This document shows positions 12,801 to 21,361 of a stretch of 64,000 bases of DNA, piece after piece. The DNA is from Lepidostoma basale. Lineage: Eukaryota > Arthropoda > Insecta > Trichoptera > Lepidostomatidae. The number at the start of each line of letters is the position of its first letter. Position 1 is the stretch's first letter. The notes beneath the pieces are model-generated. The model saw only the letters and a program-made list of their open reading frames with translations, was not told the DNA's origin and did not search any database. The stretch covers positions 434,001-498,000 of the forward strand of contig JAHDVF020000739.1 of NCBI GenBank assembly GCA_022606425.2, read 5' to 3'. The translations under genes and the position numbers were made by a program.

Positions 12801-14312
12801 AGTCTTTTTTTGAGCGTCTAAACAAGAATGATCCCTTAACTTGACAATAAAAATGGTGAAAGACTAGCTACCCGTCACATGTCATGAGAATCAATAGCTA
12901 AACACATGTTAAGGGTAATTAGATTCAAATAATCTGTTGTATATACAAAAATGTGGAAAGCAACGGGTAACATCACATTAAAAAGACCCACGTGTCAAAC
13001 CAAGAACCAACAAAGATATTAAACTTTCAGCAAACCAATCTATAGGATTGAAACATAAAATCAATTTCATTTTAGTTTTTTATTAATTTTAAAAAAAGGT
13101 CTTCTTTGCCTTCTACTCGTATATGGCTCTACAGTCCTCGGGTGGACCTCGGCCGCTTCCAAAAAGTTTCTCCAGCCGATCCTTTCCTAAACTCTCGACT
13201 TCCACTCCTCAGGTCTAACTCCGAACAATTGCAGGTCCTTCAGAACACTGTCAAGCCAACGAAATCGTATTTTTTAAGTAGTCAAATTATAACAATTAAA
13301 ATAAATTTGGTGCTCTAAAATCCACAATTAAAAGAAAGATGAGAATCAATAAAGCATGCGTAAGACCAATAATAACATATGGCGCTGAATTAAGGGCAGA
13401 CACAGTAAGGACCAAACAAGTTTTGAGGACTTCCGATATGAAGACACTGAGGACGATAGCAGGCAAGATACTGAGAGATCGCGTGAGGAACACCAGAATT
13501 AGAGAGATATGTGAGGTTGAGGATATTATAAGATGAAGCAGACAGAGAAGAAGGGACTGGTAAGATAATGTCCAAAGAATGGACACCACCAGACTCCCCT
13601 ATATTGCACTACATAATCAGTCTCAAGGGACTCGTCCTCGTGGAAGACCTCCTAAAAGATGTAAGGACAGCTGGAAGACTATCTCACAGAAGGAACAACA
13701 CTCTGGAGAACAGACCACATAGGTCTACAACAAGGAAGAATTATGAGAAGATTTTTTTAAATTAATCCAAAAATTGTGCTAAGTAAACACAACAAAATTC
13801 TAAATCAATAATAATATCTCTTACATTTTAAAATGTTAATGCTATTCCTTAATACTTTAAGCTGTATAAACCGTAAATGTATCTTTATCCGCGTTTATAC
13901 TGATAAGGGGTATATCATACAAGACGCACCTAGCTGGCCGTAAACACAAAATTCTTGATAGCCATAAAACCAAGAACAACCAATCGATAATGTAAACATT
14001 GTTTTGACGTTTTACATTTGGCGCCTCTTAAACGCAATCTATTTCTGTATTTGTTTGCCGGTTAGATACACACATGCAATAATATTTCAATTTTATGTGT
14101 CAAGGAAGATTGAAAAGCCAAAAATAATAATCTACAATAGAAACGAAACAAAATACGCTAGGAAATCAACTCATTCTCGATTGTTTCAATAACTTTTGTT
14201 TCATTAGCAAAGTATATGTTGTTTGGATTTCTCGTCTTGATAATCTTAACATGTTTTCATTAATTAATTGGTTAATGTTTACCTTTGAGTATTTGACGTC
14301 TACGGCAGCCAT
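805..14312 (-). CDS. Aldh: Aldehyde dehydrogenase, cytosolic ALDH1/retinal-dehydrogenase type, complete, 11 coding exons
   Basis: NAD(P)-dependent oxidation of aldehydes to carboxylic acids; probably a cytosolic tetramer. Coding exons (minus strand): 14283-14312, 8676-8780, 5738-6005, 4765-4881, 3673-3860, 3442-3544, 3180-3364, 2397-2561, 1964-2121, 1110-1184, 805-871. All introns are GT/AG and the joined length is 1461 nt, exactly 486 codons plus TAA. Seen in the sequence: PWNYP with N157, cofactor lysine K180 (LILKPADQ), FTGST at 231-235, general base E256 (SLELGGKSP), catalytic C290 ([10 protein letters not shown]) and E387 before IFGP. Each matches human ALDH2 numbering minus 12. The N-terminus [10 protein letters not shown] has no mitochondrial presequence, so a cytosolic enzyme is inferred. 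Introns are full of LINE and SINE fragments, yet no exon is damaged. The exact substrate cannot be read from sequence. Confidence 0.95.
1110..1184 (-). CDS. Aldh: ALDH exon 10
   Basis: Encodes [20 protein letters not shown] then TGREL, the conserved ALDH C-terminal PFGG(F/Y)K.SG motif. Donor GTGAGT; the Leu codon is split TT|G. Confidence 0.95.
1419..1810 (-). mobile_element. LINE-A 3' fragment in ALDH 3' intron
   Basis: Minus-strand copy encoding [39 protein letters not shown] and [20 protein letters not shown], ending in a short TTAG tail. Antisense to the family, same strand as ALDH. Confidence 0.85.
1964..2121 (-). CDS. Aldh: ALDH exon 9
   Basis: Residues 388 onward: [18 protein letters not shown], then [11 protein letters not shown] and SVDAGSLW. 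The acceptor is TTTTTTAAG and the donor GTATAT. The codon for Trp is split TG|G into exon 10. Confidence 0.95.
2397..2561 (-). CDS. Aldh: ALDH exon 8
   Basis: Residues 333-387, [16 protein letters not shown] through [11 protein letters not shown] to MTIAKEE. E387 is the Glu399 equivalent that positions the cofactor. Exactly 55 codons; acceptor ATTACAG, donor GTCAGT. Confidence 0.95.
2755..2950 (-). mobile_element. SINE S1 copy (tRNA-derived)
   Basis: Minus-strand copy with B-box-like GGTTCGATTCCC and the body around GACAATAAAATGGCGATAGA. It lies in an ALDH intron. Confidence 0.8.
3180..3364 (-). CDS. Aldh: ALDH exon 7 (catalytic cysteine)
   Basis: Residues 271-332, containing [15 protein letters not shown]290 is the nucleophile, 34 residues after E256 as in ALDH2. 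The exon ends VEQGPQ with donor GTACTG. Confidence 0.95.
3442..3544 (-). CDS. Aldh: ALDH exon 6
   Basis: Residues 237-270 plus one base. It carries [13 protein letters not shown], with general base E256. Acceptor ATTTTAG, donor GTTGGT after GACG; the split codon (G|TT) continues as VDEAVE in exon 7. Confidence 0.94.
3673..3860 (-). CDS. Aldh: ALDH exon 5
   Basis: Residues 174-236. It begins [14 protein letters not shown] with K180 (cofactor ribose/phosphate contact), then [11 protein letters not shown], and ends VAFTGSTL, the Rossmann glycine motif. Acceptor TTTTCAG, donor GTACGT. Confidence 0.95.
3930..4160 (+). mobile_element. LINE C-terminal fragment (CR1/Jockey-like)
   Basis: Encodes [20 protein letters not shown] then [14 protein letters not shown], the 'FSV.GP..WNSLP' end of many non-LTR reverse transcriptase proteins. 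Antisense inside an ALDH intron. Confidence 0.65.
4510..4695 (+). mobile_element. SINE S1 copy
   Basis: tRNA-like head (TTCGTGGCAAAGTGG; GGTTCGATTCTCGG) and the S1 body, antisense in an ALDH intron. Confidence 0.8.
4765..4881 (-). CDS. Aldh: ALDH exon 4
   Basis: Residues 135-173 plus one base. It contains [17 protein letters not shown], with N157 (oxyanion-stabilising Asn169 of ALDH2), and [12 protein letters not shown]. Acceptor AATTGACAG, donor GTAAAA. Confidence 0.95.
5033..5120. repeat. Degenerate CGGAAACAGATG short tandem repeat
   Basis: Repeated GGAAGC/CGGAAACAGATG units, of the kind found inside hAT-type MITEs. No terminal repeats could be fixed. Confidence 0.4.
5470..5580 (-). mobile_element. 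LINE-C fragment
   Basis: Minus-strand remnant of the KTC.RPI.T..IE.RADT.RTK segment of family C. Confidence 0.55.
5738..6005 (-). CDS. Aldh: ALDH exon 3
   Basis: Residues 46-134 plus the first base of 135. It starts [14 protein letters not shown] and includes [24 protein letters not shown] and [11 protein letters not shown], the coenzyme-domain helices typical of ALDH1/2. Donor GTGAGC after IPA. It is GC-richer than the surrounding intron. Confidence 0.95.
6098..6294. mobile_element. 197-bp MITE with 23-bp inverted termini
   Basis: The ends CGCACCTTCGGTAAGACAA and (reversed) CGTACCTTCAGTAAGACAA form a terminal inverted repeat. ATTT flanks both sides (6094-6097 and 6295-6298) as a 4-bp target duplication. 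No coding content. Confidence 0.7.
6498..7066 (+). mobile_element. LINE-D fragment (subfamily 1)
   Basis: Encodes [20 protein letters not shown] and [19 protein letters not shown], then frameshifted V.F.SVHKN. Ends in an AATAAATAAA tail. Internal to an ALDH intron. Confidence 0.8.
7070..7619. other. AT-rich intron sequence, nothing recognised
   Basis: Part of ALDH intron 2. No open frame, terminal repeat or known repeat was seen. Confidence 0.6.
7620..7960 (+). mobile_element. LINE-C 3' fragment
   Basis: Frameshifted copy of [19 protein letters not shown]..., then GRP.KRWRDGW near the end. Antisense in ALDH intron 2. Confidence 0.75.
8335..8475 (-). mobile_element. LINE-A 3' fragment
   Basis: Starts (reversed tail) with four AACT units and the antisense LINE-A 3' end. 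Confidence 0.75.
8676..8780 (-). CDS. Aldh: ALDH exon 2
   Basis: Residues 11-45, starting [16 protein letters not shown] and ending VAEASK: the N-terminal strand and the NPATGE turn of ALDH. Acceptor TTTTTATAG, donor GTATTT, phase 0 on both sides. Confidence 0.93.
8845..9205 (+). mobile_element. LINE-C 3' fragment
   Basis: Reads [38 protein letters not shown]..., [17 protein letters not shown] and [15 protein letters not shown]. Frame interrupted. Intron 1 of ALDH. Confidence 0.8.
9240..9895 (-). pseudogene. Mariner-like transposase relic A, internally deleted
   Basis: Minus-strand reading gives ALQMLQKA-like helix-turn-helix sequence ([18 protein letters not shown]), [27 protein letters not shown], then only the far C-terminal region. 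The central DDE catalytic block is absent and stops interrupt. No terminal repeat pair was found. Confidence 0.65.
10040..10540 (+). mobile_element. LINE-E-type 3' fragment
   Basis: Decayed remnant reading [26 protein letters not shown]...[16 protein letters not shown]. The order (RIFGP, AGHV.R, GRPK.RW) is the common C-terminal layout of insect non-LTR elements. Confidence 0.65.
10545..11260. other. ALDH intron 1, no recognised feature
   Basis: AT-rich; only short low-complexity runs seen. Confidence 0.5.
11272..11312 (-). mobile_element. LINE-A tail fragment
   Basis: About 40 bp of the LINE-A 3' hairpin region only. Confidence 0.6.
11484..11930 (-). mobile_element. LINE-A 3' fragment
   Basis: Antisense copy from the TTAG tail up to the VEMRSLR-type region; reading frame decayed. 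Confidence 0.8.
12181..12650 (+). pseudogene. pogo/Tigger-like transposon, 5' portion
   Basis: Begins CAGTACACTCCCGATTTTCT after a TA dinucleotide, like pogo-type ends. At 12490 it starts [16 protein letters not shown], the CENP-B/pogo helix-turn-helix. Two bases appear lost right after, and the frame ends. No 3' terminal repeat was seen. Confidence 0.6.
12845..13055 (+). mobile_element. SINE S1, 5'-truncated copy with extended 3' part
   Basis: Matches the S1 body from the GACAATAAAAATGG region and continues into the 3' sequence shared with the 48.68-kb copy (CAAACCAATC.ATAGGAT). Confidence 0.7.
13085..13265 (-). mobile_element. LINE fragment
   Basis: Minus strand reads [20 protein letters not shown] and [14 protein letters not shown], a typical C-terminal LINE segment of an otherwise unrepresented family. 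Confidence 0.6.
13335..13765 (+). mobile_element. LINE-C 3' fragment
   Basis: Encodes [49 protein letters not shown], then [17 protein letters not shown]. Confidence 0.85.
14283..14312 (-). CDS. Aldh: ALDH exon 1 (start codon)
   Basis: Ten codons, [10 protein letters not shown], followed by the donor GTAAAC. It is in phase 0 with the next exon, which starts [10 protein letters not shown], as in other insect ALDH1 proteins. The 5.5-kb first intron explains why this tiny exon is easy to miss. It was chosen because it supplies the expected ~10 residues before LFINNEF and carries a good ATG context (AAAATGGC). Confidence 0.85.
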
Positions 14313-14358
14313 TTTGATTATGAAACGGGAGCACTTCTCTCTACGGCAGATAAAAACA

Positions 14359-14364
14359 GACTGA
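14359..14364 (-). promoter_or_regulatory. Aldh: Candidate initiator of ALDH
   Basis: TCAGTC on the minus strand matches the arthropod initiator TCAGTY, about 50 nt before the ATG. At +28 to +32 from its A lies AGTGC, four of five matches to the downstream promoter element RGWYV. No TATA box was seen at -30. This is a motif-based inference. Confidence 0.35.
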
Positions 14365-14455
14365 ACACGAACAACCGGTGTTGGAGAATCTGAGTATACT
14401 ATAAATAATATATACATAATAATGATATCCACTCACAATAAGTTAAGAAGCATGA

Positions 14456-14513
<58 letters not shown>
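14456..14513. repeat. (GT)n microsatellite
   Basis: An uninterrupted run of about 29 GT dinucleotides, roughly 95 bp upstream of the inferred ALDH start site. Confidence 0.97.
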
Positions 14514-14517
<4 letters not shown>

Positions 14518-14635
14518 ACACGGTGCTCAAAAGTATATATATAGAGAGGGTGATTCTATTATATATTTAAAACGTTTTTATTATTGTTTTACACTGGACT
14601 ATGTTCAAATTTGCGCTCTTCTTAAATAAAAATGT

Positions 14636-14850
14636 CTAACTAACTAACCATTACGCCATTTCCCCGGAGGGGTAGGCAGAGAGGATGGATCGCCACAATG
14701 TTCTGTCCTGGCATACCTCTCGGGCTTCCTCTACATTCATACATCGTACCATGCACGCACGTCGATTATTCCGAATTTGAATGTGACCGCCTTTTAGTAA
14801 TTGTTTAATTTGGTCATGCCATGTTTTCCTCGGTCGTCCTCGGCTTCTTT
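14636..14850 (-). mobile_element. LINE-A 3' fragment
   Basis: Antisense LINE-A 3' end, close relative of the 1419-1810 copy, about 330 bp upstream of the ALDH ATG. Confidence 0.8.
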
Positions 14851-14859
14851 TTATCTCTA

Positions 14860-15285
14860 AATTTTATCTCTATTGTATCTCTAAAATTAGTCATCCTATT
14901 TAAGTAAAATAAAAAGCATTACGAAAATAAAAGATTGCTTATAAATTACATAAACTTTATTTGTAATTTTCACATTTTATATAATTACACACTAAAGTTA
15001 AAGAATAAAAACAAAAAAAAACAAAAATATTAAATTTTAACATTCACAACGGCAATGTGATTACAACCGTCCAGTTGAGAAGATGACAGTGGTGTAGATT
15101 GTTTGTTTTATTAGGTGAACCGTAATAAAACACAATGCATATCCCAAGAGTTGACCTGTAATGCAGATATAAACACTGATATTACGCATCATGACCAAAA
15201 TATTGATCAGAAACGAAAATAAAATTATGGATCGATATCTTAATGACATTATTTACATAAGCTAATATTCATATTTTGAATAAAA
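14860..15285. other. AT-rich spacer, nothing recognised
   Basis: No coding or repeat signal seen on either strand. Confidence 0.5.
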
Positions 15286-15289
15286 TGAA

Positions 15290-15560
15290 TAAGCAAAAGA
15301 GGATAAGGAATACCCGGATAAGGGAGATTTGCAATGTCGAGGATGTCGTAAGGTGGGGAAGGCAAATGATAAGATACTGGTATGCACACGTGAGGAGAAT
15401 GGATCTATCCAGACTCCCCTTCATTGTGTTGCACGACCAGCCCCATGGTAGACGACCCCTGGGCAGACCACCAAAGAGATGGGTCGACAGCTGGGAGTCG
15501 ACTTCGCAGGAGGCCAATTCCTCTTAAGAAACAGGCCACTAGGCCTACACTAAGAATAAG
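15290..15560 (+). mobile_element. LINE-C 3' fragment
   Basis: Encodes [36 protein letters not shown] and RRPLGRPPKRWVDSW, ending in an AGAATA/AATAAT simple tail. Confidence 0.9.
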
Positions 15561-15577
15561 AATAAGAATAATAATAA

Positions 15578-16029
15578 TAATAAAATGGTGTTCTTTTGCC
15601 GACCCTTATGTATGGAAGTGAAACATGGAACTGGCAAAAGAAGAATGAAAGTAGAATAAATGCAGTAGAAATGAGATCTCTAAGACGAATTTGTGGTAAA
15701 TCTGTATATGATAGAGTGTCAAATGCAAATATAAGAAGTGAATGCGGTGCGAATGAAAGTGTTATGAACAAAATGAGATGGTTTGGACACATGGAAAGAA
15801 TGAGTGAAGACAAAATGGTGAAAAAGGTATATGTAAACGATGTGAACGGAGCTAGAAATAGAAGAAGGCCGAGGAAATCTTGGCTTGATCAAATCAATGA
15901 AATATTAAATGTCGGTCACGTAAGGAGTCTAAGAAATCGACGTGCGTACATATATGAATGTAGAGAAAGCTAGACAGAACAGTGTGGCGGTCCATTATTT
16001 CTGCCTACCCCTTCGTTAGTTAGTTAGTT
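15578..16029 (+). mobile_element. LINE-A 3' fragment
   Basis: One long open stretch: [59 protein letters not shown], then hairpin and TTAG tail. Directly abuts the LINE-C tail. Confidence 0.9.
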
Positions 16030-16034
16030 TTAGC

Positions 16035-16565
16035 CTATATTCATATTTTGAATACTTTTGTTATAAACCAGTGTAATCTGATACCGAAACACCGGTCCCA
16101 TACAGGACCGCTGGGCGGATAAAGGTTAACATATTTTTTACCTGAAAAGTAGGCTGAGAGAATGGACTGTTGTTTAAAAATATACTGACACATTGTTTTT
16201 ATTGTTTCTATCAATTTTCTAGAAGTTATTTTATATTTTTTGGGAGTGACATGTTTCACCTTTCTAAAGATTCGTTGTTATTTTTATACTCGTATACAAG
16301 TTAAAGAAAAAGAATTTTGCTTCATCTCTCCTATTTCACTTACTAATGTAATGGAAGGTTTGGCCGACTTTGTGTCGTTTCTAAGGGCACCGGGTATTAC
16401 AGTAACTATTTATTATTTATTATTAGTTATTTTCTCTTAAATATATTTTCAATAATAATGAATATATTTTGATTGCAAAAATCCTGATGAAGGAGTATTT
16501 CTAGCAATTTTTAGTGAAATAATCGAAATCGATTGATTTAAAAAAAATGTATAGTTGTATAGTGA
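16035..16565. other. Spacer with HHR-like GTGACATGTTTC box
   Basis: Holds one copy of the dispersed TTTTCTAGAAGTTATTTTAT motif (about 16215) followed by GACATGTTTCACC; otherwise nothing recognised. Confidence 0.5.
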
Positions 16566-16569
16566 AAAT

Positions 16570-17310
16570 CTAACTAACTAACCTTCACATCATCACCCCG
16601 AAGGGGTAGGCAGAAAGAATGGACTGCCACACTTTTCTTTCCTGACATATTTCTTTCGCTTTCTCAACATTCATACATCGTGTCATGCACGCGCGTCGAT
16701 TTCTCGGATTCCTCACGTGGCCTACATTCAATATTTTATGTATTTGGTTTGGTTGGTTTTCCTCGGTCTTCCTATATTTCTAGTTCCATTTACATCGTCA
16801 ACTTTTTAAACCATTATTTCTACATTCATTCTTTCCATGTGTCCAAACCATCTTAATGATCCTTTCATAATTTTGTTCATAACACTAATTAATTAATTTT
16901 ATTTTGTTATTTTATTTTATATCATTGTATTTTATATTATTTGTTTGAGATTTATTTTGTGGATGTTGGAAGATCGAAGTGTGCGCGGGAGATACCTATT
17001 GGTGGTGATGAGGTTCGCAACCCATCACACCGCGTCTCCCGCGGGGCGAAAAGAGAAGGATGGAGTGGCGCATCGGATAAAGTGTGACAGTCCATTCTTT
17101 CTGCCTACCCTTTCGGGGAGACGGCGTGATGGTTAGTTGGTTTTAGTTAGTTAACACTATCATTTGCACCACATTCACTTCTTATATTTTCATTCGACAC
17201 TCTATCATACACAGAGTATCCACACATTCGTTTAAGAGATCTCATCTCTACCGCATTTATTCTACTTTCATCCTTCTTTTGCCAGTTCCATGCTTCACTT
17301 CCATACGTAA
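16570..17310 (-). mobile_element. LINE-A 3' fragment interrupted by S3
   Basis: Antisense family A copy whose two halves (16570-16887 and 17153-17310) are continuous when 16888-17152 is removed, apart from a 7-bp duplication AACACTA. Confidence 0.85.
16888..17152 (+). mobile_element. S3: short element with LINE-A-like 3' tail
   Basis: Flanked by the direct repeat AACACTA (16881-16887 and 17153-17159). The head has GAGGTTCGCAACCC (weak B-box likeness); the last ~70 bp are the LINE-A 3' end including CCCTTTCGGGGA hairpin and TTAG tail. The same structure occurs at 26588-26790, so it is a family and not a chance chimera. Confidence 0.75.
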
Positions 17311-17824
17311 GGAAAATCTAAATAACACAAAATCAATCGTTTTATTGTGAAATGTTCCCTTATCAACCTTTGATAGTTCAGGTAACAGAGAAAATAATCT
17401 AGATTGATGGCAATAATCTATCGTAAGTACATAAATACTCCGCGTGTGGCATATAAATACTCGTATATGATCAAATGAGGAGTCTTAACCCTTTGGTTGC
17501 CGAAATCCGATGTATCGGTTTTCGCTACACCAGTGAGAAGTACCGAATCTGATGGATCGAAGCCATGATTAATAAAAGAATCAGATACGTTTAAGACAGA
17601 GTGTGAGGGAATGAGTCATTGCTGCACTGCCGCAGTTAAGATAAACGCATTAACTAGGGTTTGACGCTATTCAAGGAAAACGCGTTTAAAGATTTTTTTT
17701 TATATATTTTGCTTGTATCTCAGGAACTAGATAAGATACCAAGATGAAAATTGTACCAAAACAAAGAGAAAAGGGTTAAGAATACTAAAAATATACATAA
17801 AAATAAAATATAGTATGAATTAGA

Positions 17825-18550
17825 GACAATGATCAGAGAACTACACATTGCATTCAATAAAATTGGACTAGAAATGAATATTGACAAAACAAAGATACTA
17901 AGTCCAACAAATAAAAACATTATTATAGAGGGAAATAAGATAGAAAGTGTGAAAGAGTATGTGTATCTCGGTCATAAAATCAGACTCGGAAAACAGAATC
18001 AAACTGCAGAGCTACCTCGAAGAGTTGGACTGGGTTGGGCCGCCTTTGGCAAACTGAGACATGTCTTTGAAAATGATGAAATACCGGTTTGTCTCAAAAG
18101 AAAGGTCTAAGACATGTGTATACTGCCCATGATGACATACGGACTAGAGACGACAACTCTTACAGCAAAAAGTGTCTACAGGCTCAAGTGTACACAGAGG
18201 TCCATGGAAATACAGATACTTGATGTGAGCTTGCGTGACCGCATATGGAATGAAGAAATCAGACGCCGCACCAGGGTTGCTGACGTCATGGACCGAGTGG
18301 CAACATTGAAATGACAATGGGCTGGACACTTGGCTAGACAGGGTGGCAACAGATGGGCACCCAGGATACTCAGTTGGAGACCATGGGCAAATAGGCGAAG
18401 TGTCGGAAGGCCACCGATGAGATGGACCGATGCTATTGTCAAAAGGGTTGGAAAATCTTGGATACAAAGGGGGCAGGATAGAGACGAGTGGAGGAAATTG
18501 GAAGAGGCCTATATCCAGCAGTGGAGGGAAGAAGGCTAGCAAAGAAGAAG
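17825..18550 (+). mobile_element. LINE-B 3' fragment
   Basis: Encodes MIRELHIAFNKIGLEMNIDK, VKEYVYLGHKIRLGKQNQTA, MMTYGLETTTLTAKSV, GRPPMRWTDAIVKRVGKSW and KLEEAYIQQWREEG, with one frameshift near 18110 and one stop. Confidence 0.9.
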
Positions 18551-18619
18551 AAGTACATATAATTAAAAAAAAAAGTTCTTATCTCTAGCAGCCTCTAATA
18601 CTTTTAGGCCATGATAACT

Positions 18620-19170
18620 AGTCATAAACGCATCAACTACCCTACTTGATGCATTTATGCTTAGTAAATCAATTTAATGCATTTTATATAGTAAGCTTAT
18701 ACTTCAATTCTTTAACGATACATATGATAAGTGCATCAACTACCTACGTCACATAATGCATTTATGTTAAGGAAAATAGCTATTATATGTAAAATTAGTG
18801 CGATCTAATTTGTGTGCTATTTTTATCCATATAATAAGTGCATTATCTCAAGTTGATGTTACTAACCTTAGCACGCCGCCAATAATAACCTTAGAGATTG
18901 CTAGCAATAAACGCACTAACTCAAACATAGTGCATTTATGACTAAGAAGCTATCGAATGCTAGAAAACAAGTCTGTACTAACTACAGCTAGTGCGTTCTT
19001 GATAAGTAAAACTGCACTCGAAGTCTTCTGCGTTTATGAAAACTGAAAAACCGAGAAAATGAAGAAATCATGAAATGTCACTTTGAGAAAGTTGTAGATC
19101 CCGTTTTTCTGATACCAGATAATGTAATAACTCAATTTCGACAAAAACATTAGTTTATGCGTTTATCGTA
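18620..19170. repeat. Degenerate array of ~40-nt palindromic units
   Basis: Five or six units at about 60-110-bp spacing share AAACGCATCAACTA / TAGTTGATGCATTTATG, each able to form a hairpin (for example 18627-18657, 18739-18770, 18909-18947, 18970-19005). Between units the sequence is not conserved. Confidence 0.55.
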
Positions 19171-19569
19171 AGCACGGCAGTACATTTGTGTATATTTTTG
19201 ATGAAAATAAATATTTTGAATTAAAATATTTAATTATTGAAAAGAAATTTGTTGTTCTTTTGCAGTTAATAAGTTTTGTTTAGGTCACATACGTTTATTT
19301 TACATTACTCATAGTATGTGGACTCGGCTGGGAATATTGTTTGCACATCAAGATAAAACCACGACTTACAAATTTGACGGTGGTTGTAAGAATTGTGGCT
19401 CTTGGCTGGGCACTCTTTTACACGGTGTATACGAAACTACAGTAGTAAGTTTTTGTGTCGCTCTCGGCCCAGAACACGAACACCTGCGCCTATGTCGAAG
19501 CATCCGACAAAATATAAAATGGATTTGTTTTAATTTAGATAAATTAAAATAATAGATATTTATAAATTC

Positions 19570-20010
19570 TTCTTCAGCTTATCGCCGTCCACTCTTGGAC
19601 GAAACTCTCCTCCATGTCGATCTCTCCTGCGCAGTCTGCATCCATAGCACCCCAGCGTATCGTTTCAGGTCATTCCTCCACATCATTTGTGGTCTTCCTA
19701 CTCTTCTTCTCGTGTCTCTCGGTCTCCAATTCAGCAGTATTTTGGTCCATCTTTCGTCTGCAGCTCTAGCAACATGCCCTGCCCGACATGACGACTTTAA
19801 AATGCCAAATGGAAATGGCATTTTTTAAGTCGTCACCCGGTGGATCACGTCGTGACTCTTGTTTTCTCCCTCACCGTTTCGTTCCTGGCTCTATCTCTTA
19901 GGAACAGGCCTAGCATGGCTCTCTCCATCGCTCGCTGCATGACTCTTAGTCTCTCTGCACTGTGCTTTGTCAGAGTGGCAGTTTCAAGACCATATGTACT
20001 TACTGTTATT
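19570..20010 (-). mobile_element. LINE-B-type 3' fragment
   Basis: Minus strand reads AGHVARAADERWTKILLNWR, RRVGRPQMMWRNDLKRYAG and ERSTWRRV, a LINE-B relative. Confidence 0.85.
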
Positions 20011-20389
20011 TATAAATTACATATATAATACATTTTACTTTTGAAATGCTTTGTCTAAAAACGCGATAATTTTGGCATAGTAATCACAAAAGTGCCAGCA
20101 ACCAAAGGGTTACTTGTTATTCCATATGATAATTTACTAATCGTATTACATAACTTCGGGATTACATTGCATAGAATTCTGAAAGATATAAGTTAATCCA
20201 CAAATAGAAAATATCTGCGGATTACTTTTCATACTTTGTTATTTAAAAAAATAAATATGTTAATCAAAATTTGATAGATACGTACTCTTGCTACCTGTTA
20301 TATGTTTAACTTGGTAGATAGGTTTTTAGAATATGTTGTCTTGTGTGAACACTTCTTATATAAGACTAAAATTAGTCTACACAAAAAAG

Positions 20390-20905
20390 GTAAGATAAAG
20401 GTGTTTTTTTAGAGGTATACAATACATATTTAAAATGAAAAAAAAACACATTAAAATAATGTTAATGTCTATGATATTGGCTTTATTTAATAGATGATTT
20501 TATGCCATCATTGTTTAAATATGATTTCGGGGATATGAGCGCCACGGCTAGCTCGAATGAAGCGCAATCGTGAAATCCAATTTTCGACAATTGTCGTCTT
20601 TGTGGATGCGTATTATCCACTAGAGTGTGCGTGGTGCGATAACGATCCATGGTCTTCCGAATAACTTGCTCGGATGAACTATTATGTCGGCTGTAAAATG
20701 GACGTAGTGCACGATAAGTTTGGCGAACCGAACCATGATTTTCAACATAAATTTGCACAATTTGCAAGCGCTGTTCTGACGTCAGTCTATTTATGGTCAA
20801 ATGGCAAAATGTATTGACTACAAATCAACTGTCAACTGTCAAATTGACAGGCTGTAGAAACAATGTTGCCAGTTTAAAAACCAAACCTCTAAAAAAAAAC
20901 ACTCT
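20390..20905 (-). mobile_element. Non-autonomous mariner/IS630-like element with transposase N-terminus
   Basis: Ends AGGTGTTTTTTTAGAGGT (20398) and, reversed, AGTGTTTTTTTTTAGAGGT (20905) are inverted repeats. The minus-strand frame from 20800 reads MTINRLTSEQRLQIVQIYVE, NHGSVRQTYRALRPFYSRHN and VIRKTMDRYRTTHTLVDN, a helix-turn-helix DNA-binding domain. The catalytic part is deleted. Confidence 0.75.
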
Positions 20906-21189
20906 GTACATTTACAATTAATCTTAATTAGGATACTCTCCATATAAAATTTACTTCTGGTTTAAATGTACTAAATTAAAAAAAAAACTCAAATGTTTTA
21001 AACAATAGCCCTAATTTTTTTTACTATAAGCGTATTCAAGGTGAATCTTGTTATGTCTTTTGTGTTTTCGTTACCTATAATATCCTATAGTGGTCATGAT
21101 ATCATTGAAAACCAGTTGAGTAGATACATCATAACCTCAAACGTGGCATTGTTGATCATTGCAAAATATGTGAGTAAAGCGTGCATAAT

Positions 21190-21290
21190 GTGTGAATTGT
21201 GATGAAGCGAGAGAAGTATGTCAGGAGAGAATAGTGTGGTCCAATACTTCTGCCAACCTCATCAGAGACACGGCGCGATGGTTAGTTAAT
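21190..21290 (+). mobile_element. LINE-A tail fragment
   Basis: Matches only the last ~90 bp before the tail (EAREVCQERIVW reading). Confidence 0.7.
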
Positions 21291-21361
21291 TATATTATTT
21301 GTGAATGTATACTTATACTTGTATACGAATCCTGGATTTCACCCACCGTGGGTTATTTAAT

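Larger units (their letters stand above)
17489..20109. mobile_element. piggyBac-like non-autonomous element
   Basis: Left end TTAA|CCCTTTGGTTGC (17485-17500), right end GCAACCAAAGGG|TTAC (to 20113): a 12-bp inverted terminus starting CCC at a TTAA-like target is the piggyBac signature. The interior lacks transposase and carries LINE-B insertions (17825-18550 plus, 19570-20010 minus) and an array of palindromic units (18620-19170). The right-hand target copy has one change (TTAC). Confidence 0.6.

Noticed and set aside
14458..14600. CRISPR-like or satellite array
   Set aside because: Plain dinucleotide (GT)n microsatellite.
19316..19552. Protein gene (MWTRLGILFAHQDKTTTYKF...)
   Set aside because: Single short frame inside the piggyBac-like shell, no splice partners and no recognisable domain.
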